NCBI GenBank assembly: GCA_022361315.1
Contig: JAKSBB010000663.1
Span: forward strand, 1-13,464
From: Desulfobacterales bacterium
GTDB taxonomy: Bacteria > Desulfobacterota > Desulfobacteria > Desulfobacterales > Desulfobacteraceae
DNA length: 13,464 nucleotides
Reading direction: 5' to 3'
The notes beneath the pieces are model-generated. The model ran no database searches. It saw only the letters and a list, made by a program, of their open reading frames with translations, and was not told the origin of the DNA. Below, piece by piece: positions 1-5,872 of this stretch. Within the stretch, counting starts at the first letter, position 1. Every line of letters starts with the position of its first letter. Position numbers and translations under genes: made by a program.

Positions 1-380
1 CAGGCATCTTTCTTCATCAGGGGCATCACCGCTTCGATGACGTTGGTATGCTGCTTGTCCGGGGTGAGGTTGATCACCAGGTCGGCGGTGGGCAGCATGT
101 TTTCATAGGTGTCCACGGCAAACCCGTTTTCCGTGGCATTTTTCCAGGACTGGCGCTGTTCTTTGATGGCCGCTTCTCGCAAGGTATAGGAAACGTCCAG
201 GCCGGAGTCTCTGAGGTTCAGGCCCTGGTGAAGTCCCTGGGCACCGCAGCCCACAATGACGATTTTTTTGCCTTTAAGCGCCTCGACCCCGTTGAATTCG
301 GAAGGGTCCATGAACCGGCATTGGGAAAGTTCTTCCAGTTGAAGCCGCAGGGGAAGGGTGTTGAAATAATTGGTGCCCAT
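1..380 (-). CDS. ilvC: Ketol-acid reductoisomerase, class II (5' part, cut by window edge)
   Basis: This is the N-terminal 126 residues of acetohydroxyacid isomeroreductase. The enzyme converts 2-acetolactate or 2-aceto-2-hydroxybutyrate to the dihydroxy acid in valine, leucine and isoleucine synthesis in the cytosol. Translation from ATG at 380 gives [20 protein letters not shown] and then the Rossmann nucleotide loop VIVGCGAQG (residues 41-49). The protein aligns without gaps to the long E. coli-type (class II) enzyme as I remember it. Residues R68, A71, R76 and S78, known in the E. coli enzyme to select NADPH, are all present at the same numbers. The segment ATENGF and the motif [11 protein letters not shown] follow. 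A good Shine-Dalgarno sequence, AAGGAG (389-394), lies 8 nt upstream. The gene is divergent from ilvY, its expected activator. The rest of the gene, including the catalytic knotted domain, lies beyond position 1. Confidence 0.96.
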   Translation of the reverse strand, partial: MGTNYFNTLPLRLQLEELSQCRFMDPSEFNGVEALKGKKIVIVGCGAQGLHQGLNLRDSGLDVSYTLREAAIKEQRQSWKNATENGFAVDTYENMLPTADLVINLTPDKQHTNVIEAVMPLMKKDA

Positions 381-427
381 GATGCTGTCTCCTTAAGTTT
401 AATTGTCCCGTTAATTTGGTTTATACA

Positions 428-456
428 CTTATGGCGTATATTTTTTGTTGCGTCAA
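428..456 (-). promoter_or_regulatory. Candidate ilvC promoter
   Basis: Read on the minus strand, TTGACG (451-456) is followed after 17 nt by CATAAG (428-433), giving a 5/6 match to the -35 box and 4/6 to the -10 box. The weak -10 box fits a promoter that needs an activator. The TTGCAA repeats lie just upstream of the -35 box, where a LysR-type activator would bind. A start near 421 would leave a leader of about 40 nt before ATG 380. This is an inference from sequence alone. Confidence 0.45.
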
Positions 457-484
457 ATGAATCATTTGCAATGAAGTGTTGCAA
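448..484. promoter_or_regulatory. Candidate IlvY operator (TTGC repeats) between ilvC and ilvY
   Basis: The 19-bp stretch TTGCAATGAAGTGTTGCAA (466-484) holds two copies of the self-complementary TTGCAA separated by 7 bp. A related TTGCGT half-site sits at 448-453, one more step towards ilvC. In E. coli, IlvY binds tandem operators in the ilvY-ilvC gap, represses its own gene and activates ilvC when acetolactate is present. The position here fits that scheme: it lies upstream of the ilvC -35 box and overlaps the candidate ilvY promoter. Confidence 0.5.
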
Positions 485-507
485 AAAATGAAATGAAGAA
501 TTAATAT
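479..507 (+). promoter_or_regulatory. Candidate ilvY promoter
   Basis: TTGCAA (479-484) and TAATAT (502-507) are 17 nt apart and could be -35 and -10 boxes. The -35 box coincides with the second TTGCAA half-site of the operator, as expected if IlvY represses its own gene. Both boxes match the consensus only partly (4/6 each). Confidence 0.35.
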
Positions 508-551
508 TACAGGGTATTTTATTCGGATTATTCAGCAAAAAAGGTTAAACC

Positions 552-1430
552 GTGGACATCCGCACCCTGCAACTCTTCCGCCATTTAAGCACCTCTCTCC
601 ATTTTGCCGGCACCAGCCAGGCCTGTCATATCACCCCCTCCGCACTAACCCGGGTGATCCAGCGCCTGGAGACGGAACTTGGGGAACAACTCTTTATCCG
701 GGATAACCGTTCCGTGGAACTGACATACGCCGGCCTGGCCTTTAAAAAGTATGCGGAAGATGTACTTCTGCGCTGGGATCACCTTCAGGGGGAGTTATCC
801 GAAGAAGAAATTCTTCAGGGGGAGTTATCCGTTTATTGCTCGGTGACGGCGGCCTACAGTATATTACCGGATATTGTTACCCGGTACCGGGCGGTCCATC
901 CCAAGGTCCAGATCCGTCTTGAAACAGGGGACCCGGCCCTGGCCCTGACCCGGCTGAAAAACCGGGATGCGGACGTGGTCATTGCTGCGTTGCCGGGCAG
1001 GGGCCTTTCCCAGATTGAAGTCCTGAAAATGGCGGAGAGTCCTCTGGTGTTTATCGCCTCCCGGCGGTATCCGGAAGTGGTGGGGCGGGATCAAGGCGGT
1101 GTGGACTGGGAAAAGACGCCGATGATTCTGGCGGACACAGGCCTCAGCCGCGAGCAGATGGATCATTGGTTCGCAAGGAATCAGGTGGTGCCCAACATCT
1201 ACTCCCGGGTGGCGGGTCACGAGGCGATTATCGCCCTGGTCAACCTGGGCTGCGGTATGGGGCTGGTGCCGAAACTGGTTCTGGAAAAAAGTCCCCTGGC
1301 TGGGGATATCCGTGTGCTGGCCGATATGCCTGAACTACCGCCTTACGAGATCGGGCTTTGCGTACGGAAACACAACCTGGTGAACCCTAAGATCCGTGCA
1401 CTTTGGGAGATTGCCTCTCCCGGCGTATAA
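552..1430 (+). CDS. ilvY: LysR-type transcriptional regulator IlvY, activator of ilvC
   Basis: This 292-residue LysR-family regulator resembles E. coli IlvY along its whole length. It should sense acetohydroxy acids and activate ilvC. The N-terminal winged helix-turn-helix covers about residues 1-60 (HLSTSLHFAGTSQACHITPS, then LTRVIQRLETELGEQLFIRD). The effector domain follows from about residue 92. Segments typical of IlvY include CSVTAAYSILP, the VQIRLETGDPA region, GHEAI and GCGMGLVPKLVLEKSP. Translation starts at GTG 552 after a weak AAGG (541-544), and the next in-frame signals would cut into the DNA-binding domain. The gene is divergent from ilvC and shares the operator-bearing gap of 171 bp. 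An 18-bp direct repeat (783-800 and 813-830) encodes LQGELS twice in the linker between the two domains. The 3' end converges on the next gene with only 18 bp between stops and no obvious terminator. Confidence 0.93.
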   Translation: MDIRTLQLFRHLSTSLHFAGTSQACHITPSALTRVIQRLETELGEQLFIRDNRSVELTYAGLAFKKYAEDVLLRWDHLQGELSEEEILQGELSVYCSVTAAYSILPDIVTRYRAVHPKVQIRLETGDPALALTRLKNRDADVVIAALPGRGLSQIEVLKMAESPLVFIASRRYPEVVGRDQGGVDWEKTPMILADTGLSREQMDHWFARNQVVPNIYSRVAGHEAIIALVNLGCGMGLVPKLVLEKSPLAGDIRVLADMPELPPYEIGLCVRKHNLVNPKIRALWEIASPGV

Positions 1431-1448
1431 ACAACACCTAAGCCCCCT

Positions 1449-2240
1449 TTACTCTGCGGCGGGTTCCTGCAATGCGATCAGTTCCTGATAAAACTGCGCA
1501 TACGTACCGTCTTCTTTTATTTCCCGAAGTCCTTCATTGAATCGTGTGGCCAATTCTTCCCCTTCCGGATGGGCCTTTGAGAAAAGCAGGGAGGCAGGTG
1601 TTTCAAACAAGGATCTGGCATCGTAGGAGAACCGGGCGGCCTGATCCGGTCCGAACTGGAACCTGAGAATATCCAGCCCGGTGAGCAGTTCCAGGGGAAA
1701 TATGTCCAGGCGGTTGAACAAGATCATCATGAAGGCCTGGTCCGCCTTGGCCACCTGGTGGACGTTCAGTCCGTTCTGCCTGAGAATCTGGGTGGATGTC
1801 TCCCCGATCATCCCGGCGATCCGGTAGCGGTTTAGATCCGTAAGTTCCTTCCAGGGCTGCATCGGCCGTTCTTTGAGTTGGAAGAACACCACCCGGGCGT
1901 GCATGACCGGATCACTTTTAAAGAAAAACTCAGCGTGCTTCTCACGGGTTTCTTCGGTGTCCGCCCAGAATGAGGTGGCGTGATGAACACCGTTTTGGGC
2001 CAGTTTATAGGCCCGTTCCCAGGGGTAGTATTGAAAATTGGGTGTGATATTCCTCCGTCTGAATGCTTCGGAGATGACGCGGGTGACGAATCCCCCGTGG
2101 GGAAGTCCCTCCGAGGCCCAGGGCGGGTATTCTCCTGTGGTGATCAACACGCGGCGTTCCCGGCTTTGGGCCGGAGGGCTGACGGAGACCACAACAAGAA
2201 GAATGATACAAAATAAGAATAGCGGCAACGGTCTTTTCAC
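1449..2240 (-). CDS. Periplasmic solute-binding protein, family 3 type (orphan)
   Basis: This 263-residue exported protein belongs to the bacterial extracellular solute-binding family 3 (polar amino acid type). A signal peptide is clear: a KR pair, a hydrophobic core at about residues 5-20, and a likely cut after PPAQS near residue 26. The mature part begins with a beta strand and ligand-loop segment (VLITTGEYPPWASEGLPHGG), followed by the family's two-lobe pattern, including a late AHPEGEELATRFNEGLREIK helix and DGTYAQFY near the end. The start is GTG 2240, with AGGA 6 nt upstream (2247-2250). No permease or ATPase gene is next to it. It may therefore feed a distant transporter, or present ligand to a receptor such as the divergent gene at 2538, which carries its own SBP domain. 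The ligand cannot be told from sequence. Confidence 0.85.
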   Translation of the reverse strand: MKRPLPLFLFCIILLVVVSVSPPAQSRERRVLITTGEYPPWASEGLPHGGFVTRVISEAFRRRNITPNFQYYPWERAYKLAQNGVHHATSFWADTEETREKHAEFFFKSDPVMHARVVFFQLKERPMQPWKELTDLNRYRIAGMIGETSTQILRQNGLNVHQVAKADQAFMMILFNRLDIFPLELLTGLDILRFQFGPDQAARFSYDARSLFETPASLLFSKAHPEGEELATRFNEGLREIKEDGTYAQFYQELIALQEPAAE

Positions 2241-2537
2241 TGAGTGTCCTAATGAAACTTTATTTCAAAATTGTCGGATGAACTCGTTTTTTGATTGGAA
2301 CTAAGTAAATGTAACTATCTCAGAAACACAAATGGTTGTAAAGGGAAGAAATGTATCGGAAGGCCTTTGCCTGCTGGATTCGGATCGCTTGACTTCCCGA
2401 TTTTTTTCACTTATGAATTGACAGTGATCACCATGGGCAAAGTTGCCGTTACCAATAATTTTCGTGGAAGTAAAATTTTGAAATTCATCCAGCCACATTC
2501 ATCTGACGAGCGCAGTAATAAACGAGGCCGGGGTAAG
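2241..2537. other. Divergent intergenic region, 297 bp
   Basis: This AT-richer gap lies between the two divergent SBP genes. A perfect -35 hexamer, TTGACA, lies at 2418-2423 on the plus strand, but no good -10 box sits 16-18 nt downstream. Upstream of it, GGGAAG (2343-2348) can pair with CTTCCC (2393-2398), and seven T follow at 2401-2407. The loop would be 44 nt, so a terminator or attenuator is possible but weak. The downstream reading frame stays open from a TTG at 2295, but that stretch lacks any signal-peptide character and is treated as non-coding. Confidence 0.5.
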
Positions 2538-3923
2538 ATGCCCAACATCGTTAAAATATTTCTGGTCCTGACTGCTGTGATTCTGGGGTACGGACTGATG
2601 TTCGTTGCCACTGCCAGGGCACAGAGCCTCACCGTTGCCTGTTACAAGGACTACCGGCCGTATTCTTATATCAATGATAACGGGGAGACGGTTGGGGTCT
2701 TGATTGATTTCTGGCAGCTTTGGGCGGAAAAGAACCAGGCCTCCCTGAAATTCCTGCCGGGCCATCTGTCAGAAAGCCTGAACCGGATCAAAACCGGAGA
2801 GGCAGATCTCATGATCGGCCTCTTTAAATCCGAAGAGCGGGACACCTTCATGGATTTTTCCGATGCATTGCTGGAAATCCATACCAATCTTTACGTCCGG
2901 GAAGATCTGAATGTATCGTCTCCGGCCGATTTAACGGCTGCGACACCTGTGGGGGTGATAAAAGAAGATTTTGTGGTGTCCTATCTGAAAGCGAACTACC
3001 CCAACATTGCCGTTACCCCCTTTGCAGGATCAAAGGAAGTCATCCGGAATGCTGTTTCAGGTAAGATCCGCGCCTACGCCCTGGATTTTCCCAATGCGGT
3101 TTTTTCCCTGGCCGAACACGACAGTCTGACGGAGTTTAAAAATCTGTCCACCCTTTATAAAGAAACCCTCCGGGCGGGTGTGACCAAAGGCAATAAAGAC
3201 CTGCTGGACAGAATAAATACAGGTCTGAAATCCATTTCAAAGGCGGATGTGGATGCCCTGTACAACAAGTGGGGTATCCTGCCCCAGCCCCTGATGCTCA
3301 GATATAAGGGATGGATCATCGGTATTGTGATGATTCTTCTGGGAGGCTGTATCGGCTTTGCCTATTACATCTGGGCGCTGAAGGCCAGAATCCGCCGCAT
3401 CTCATCCGGCGGCAAACCCTTTGACAGGGATGAGTGGGAGACGGTGATCGCCGGAGGGGAAAATGACTGGGTGGAATTTAAATCTTCCCTGCGTTGGAAT
3501 ATGAAAACCGAAAAGGTGGACAAGCATATCGAGGCCGTTATCATTAAGAGTCTTTCCGCCTTTATGAATGCCCGGGGAGGCACACTTTTCATCGGGATTA
3601 ACGATGACGGAGAAGCCGTGGGCATTGAAACGGATTACAACACCTTTCAAAAGAAACCCAACCGGGACGGGTTTATGCTCAAGCTCTCCGGCATGATTTC
3701 CCAGCACATGGGACGTCAGAGCCATAAATCGATTATCACGGAAATCCATACTTTCAACGGCAGGGATGTCTGCCGGATTACCGTCAAGCCGGGAGACCGC
3801 CCAGTTTATATCAAGGAACAGGGCAAAGAATCGTTTTATATCCGGGCCGGTGCCTCCTCCGTACCCCTGAGTATGAGCGAGGCACACGAGTATATTAACT
3901 CCCGGTGGCCGGCCGGCCGTTAA
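2538..3923 (+). CDS. Membrane receptor-like fusion: SBP family 3 domain, TM helix, AlbA_2/Schlafen-type domain
   Basis: This 461-residue protein joins three parts. Residues 1-28 are a signal peptide (hydrophobic run from IFLVLTAV, cut near ATARA). About 30-250 is a family 3 solute-binding domain, with CYKDYRPYSYINDNGE at its start and an ADLMIGLFKSEER segment later. One transmembrane helix (about 259-281) is followed by positive residues, KARIRR, which puts the C-terminus in the cytosol. About 300-450 is an AlbA_2 (Schlafen AlbA-like, PF04326) domain: ENDWVEFKSSL (E308, E313, F314, K315), then SAFMNARGGTLFIGINDDG (about 340-358) and a YIRAGASS strand near the end. Ligand binding outside would thus act on a nucleic-acid-type domain inside. 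The ATG at 2538 is chosen because a signal peptide starts there; GAGG lies about 10 nt upstream. The frame stays open back to 2295, but without signal-peptide character. The product could instead be called a putative DNA-binding protein. Its output is unknown. Confidence 0.82.
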   Translation: MPNIVKIFLVLTAVILGYGLMFVATARAQSLTVACYKDYRPYSYINDNGETVGVLIDFWQLWAEKNQASLKFLPGHLSESLNRIKTGEADLMIGLFKSEERDTFMDFSDALLEIHTNLYVREDLNVSSPADLTAATPVGVIKEDFVVSYLKANYPNIAVTPFAGSKEVIRNAVSGKIRAYALDFPNAVFSLAEHDSLTEFKNLSTLYKETLRAGVTKGNKDLLDRINTGLKSISKADVDALYNKWGILPQPLMLRYKGWIIGIVMILLGGCIGFAYYIWALKARIRRISSGGKPFDRDEWETVIAGGENDWVEFKSSLRWNMKTEKVDKHIEAVIIKSLSAFMNARGGTLFIGINDDGEAVGIETDYNTFQKKPNRDGFMLKLSGMISQHMGRQSHKSIITEIHTFNGRDVCRITVKPGDRPVYIKEQGKESFYIRAGASSVPLSMSEAHEYINSRWPAGR

Positions 3924-3938
3924 TGGAAAGGAGTACCC

Positions 3939-4214
3939 ATGGGAATAGAGACTGTATTGTTTAAAAGCAAAGAGAAAAAGAGTGCCGCTGACGTTGCCCA
4001 GACCCTGAGGCTGATCGCGGATAAAATCGACAGTGGCGCCATGACCCTTCAGCAGGGGGAAACTCAGGTGGATCTTGAATTCCCCGGGACCATGAAATTG
4101 GAGATGAAGGTGGAAGAGGAGCAGGGCCGGAACCGTCTTAAAAAATCCTTTGAAATAGAACTGGAGTGGACGCCCGGGGAAGAGACCTCTCCCACGGGCG
4201 CATCTATTCTCTGA
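3939..4214 (+). CDS. Small amphi-Trp domain protein
   Basis: This 91-residue cytosolic protein resembles the amphi-Trp family (PF20068 as I recall it). The pattern is an N-terminal helix (SAADVAQTLRLIADKIDSGA), then TLQQGETQVDLEFP, a LEMKVE strand, and a final strand ending ELEWTPGEE, where W77 is the family's characteristic Trp. The family's biochemical role is not known to me. It has no signal peptide or membrane segment. A strong Shine-Dalgarno sequence, AAAGGAG (3927-3933), lies 5 nt before the ATG, and the gap to the preceding stop is only 15 bp. The two genes are therefore very probably co-transcribed, and this protein may work with the cytosolic AlbA_2 domain of its neighbour. That partnership is an inference from spacing. 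Confidence 0.75.
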   Translation: MGIETVLFKSKEKKSAADVAQTLRLIADKIDSGAMTLQQGETQVDLEFPGTMKLEMKVEEEQGRNRLKKSFEIELEWTPGEETSPTGASIL

Positions 4215-4221
4215 ATCTTTA

Positions 4222-4236
4222 CCGGGACAATCCCGG
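4222..4236. terminator. Small GC-rich hairpin between convergent genes (possible weak terminator)
   Basis: CCGGGA (4222-4227) pairs with TCCCGG (4231-4236) across a 3-nt loop. It lies between the stop of the amphi-Trp gene and the stop of the convergent decarboxylase gene, where a shared terminator would be expected. The flanking T/A runs are short (AATTT on one side, TAAAG on the other), so efficiency is doubtful. Confidence 0.35.
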
Positions 4237-4239
4237 AAT

Positions 4240-5673
4240 TTACAGGTGGTTCTCCACCGATGCTTTTGCCCTCGCAAAGGCCTGAGCAGCATCACGGATG
4301 TCCGCTTCTGTGGTGGGCCAGCCACAGACGGAAATCCGGATGGCCGCCACCCCGTTCCAGACCGATCCGCCGCACCAGCAGGTCCCGTCTTCCTGAACCT
4401 GTTGGAGGACGGCCTTGGTGGCTGCCTCATCCGGCAGGGCCACAAGCACCTGGTTAAACACCACATCGTTGCGTACGATAAATCCTTCCTTTTCCAAAAG
4501 CTCCCCCATGAGTCTTGCCCTGCGGCACAGGCGCTCCACCAGTGCTGCGATACCTGATTTTCCTAAAAACTTCATGGTGGCCCATAGTTCAACGCCCCTG
4601 GCCCTTCGGGACATCTCCGGGGTGTACAGCATGGGGTCCCGCTGGTCCCCGTAAATGATATAATCTCCGGTATTCTGCAGGGCGGAGACCAGGGGATCCG
4701 GATGCCGGCAGAGCACGATGCCGCAGTCGTAGGGTGTGTTCAGTGTTTTATGGGCATCCACGGACCAGGAGTCCGCCTTTTCCATACCCCGGGTCAGATG
4801 GGAACGTTCGGATGATGCGGCGGCCCAGAGACCGAACGCCCCGTCGATATGTATCCAGGCGTCCCCGGCCCTGCTGCGAATATCGCTGCAGATGTCTTCA
4901 AGCGGATCAAATGCGCCGGTGTTGACATTACCTGCCTGGAGAATGACCAGGCAGGTATTGTCCATGTCCGGCAGGCAGTCGGCACGCATCCGGCCCTGGT
5001 TGTCGCAGGGGACCCGTTCCAGGTCATCCATACCAAATCCAAGGAGGGAGAGGGCTTTGAAAACGGTGGAGTGGGCCTGGTCTCCGATGATCACCCGCGG
5101 CCTGGGGGCGTTGAAGATCCCTTTTGTACGGATATCCCAGCCCATATTGGCCAGTATCCTGTTACGGCCGGCCGCAAGCCCGCAGAAGGTGGCCGTAGAG
5201 GTACCGGAGACAAATCCTGCCACCGTGGATGCCGGCAGCCCGAAAAGATCTGTCAGCCATCCCTCGCAAACCTTCTCCAGCTTCGCGGCCACCGGGGAGA
5301 TGATGTGGAGTCCGGCGTTCTGATCCCAGACATCGGCCAGCCATTTGGCGGCCAGGGCCACGGGAAAGGCAGACCCATTGACAAAGCCGAAGTAGCGGCC
5401 GCCTGTCTGTGCCACCGTTGCAGGCGAGCCGAACCTGTGCAGCGTCTCAAGAATTTCACGGCTGTTGCCCGGGACTTCCGGAAAGGTTTCGTCAAATGCG
5501 GACAGGCCGTCTAACGCGCTCTGATCCGGAAAAACGGACCGCTGGTTGTCTATGGGTTTATCGCTGTGGATCTCGTTCATATAGTTTACGGCCTGGTCTC
5601 TGGCCTGGTCGAACAGGGCCGTGTTCCTGAATTCCGAAAGGGCTGTGTCAAATATGGTTTCCGGGGTGGTCAT
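4240..5673 (-). CDS. Group II pyridoxal-phosphate-dependent amino acid decarboxylase
   Basis: This 477-residue cytosolic enzyme of the PLP-dependent decarboxylase group II family is related to aromatic-L-amino-acid, glutamate and diaminobutyrate decarboxylases. The PLP lysine is K309 in SVDAHKTLN. H201 in GDQAHSTVFKA should stack on the cofactor ring, D277 in HIDGAFG should bind the pyridine nitrogen, and SGTSTAT (156-162) fits the phosphate-binding loop. The C-terminal domain keeps RGVELWATMKFLG and ends normally, so the gene looks intact and of usual length. The start is ATG 5673 with AAAGGAG (5682-5688) 8 nt upstream. The substrate is not settled by sequence; tyrosine, tryptophan, glutamate, aspartate and diaminobutyrate are all possible. 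It lies 199 bp downstream of the kinase gene on the same strand, and no transporter or partner enzyme sits next to it. Related proteins are sometimes labelled aspartate aminotransferase family, which would be a fold-level name only. Confidence 0.9.
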   Translation of the reverse strand: MTTPETIFDTALSEFRNTALFDQARDQAVNYMNEIHSDKPIDNQRSVFPDQSALDGLSAFDETFPEVPGNSREILETLHRFGSPATVAQTGGRYFGFVNGSAFPVALAAKWLADVWDQNAGLHIISPVAAKLEKVCEGWLTDLFGLPASTVAGFVSGTSTATFCGLAAGRNRILANMGWDIRTKGIFNAPRPRVIIGDQAHSTVFKALSLLGFGMDDLERVPCDNQGRMRADCLPDMDNTCLVILQAGNVNTGAFDPLEDICSDIRSRAGDAWIHIDGAFGLWAAASSERSHLTRGMEKADSWSVDAHKTLNTPYDCGIVLCRHPDPLVSALQNTGDYIIYGDQRDPMLYTPEMSRRARGVELWATMKFLGKSGIAALVERLCRRARLMGELLEKEGFIVRNDVVFNQVLVALPDEAATKAVLQQVQEDGTCWCGGSVWNGVAAIRISVCGWPTTEADIRDAAQAFARAKASVENHL

Positions 5674-5872
5674 GGGATTTTCTCCTTTGTTCTCAGCAAT
5701 GGCTATATGTTTCCAGTTTACATGGTTTGATAATTCGGAACAGCCACAGATTTTGAAAATACGGCCATAACAGATGGGCGCACCTGTAAGCTGGCGGCAG
5801 CGCGAAAGGCCTTCGCCGTGAACATAAGGAAAGAGTTTTGAAAAGGCTGAGGTCCCGGGTTGGTTATCCAGG

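Noticed and set aside
48..491. Plus-strand open frame opposite ilvC
   Set aside because: It overlaps the clearly conserved ilvC start and its promoter region on the other strand. It is a shadow frame.
2343..2407. Possible terminator or attenuator: GGGAAG/CTTCCC followed by seven T
   Set aside because: The closing stem is only 6 bp with a 44-nt loop, so the T-run may be chance. It is noted in the intergenic entry but not called as a terminator.
2295..2537. In-frame extension of the SBP-AlbA_2 gene back to a TTG at 2295
   Set aside because: It adds 81 residues with no signal-peptide character ahead of a clear signal peptide that begins at ATG 2538, and the TTG has no good ribosome binding site.
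3402..4466. Long open frame on the minus strand (354 codons)
   Set aside because: It runs antisense across the AlbA_2 domain, the amphi-Trp gene and the end of the decarboxylase gene, all recognisable families. Its own translation has no family features.
5674..5872. Gap between the kinase and decarboxylase genes, searched for a promoter, terminator or small gene
   Set aside because: Apart from the decarboxylase Shine-Dalgarno sequence and small imperfect palindromes, no convincing -35/-10 pair, sigma-54 site, T-run hairpin or coding frame was seen.
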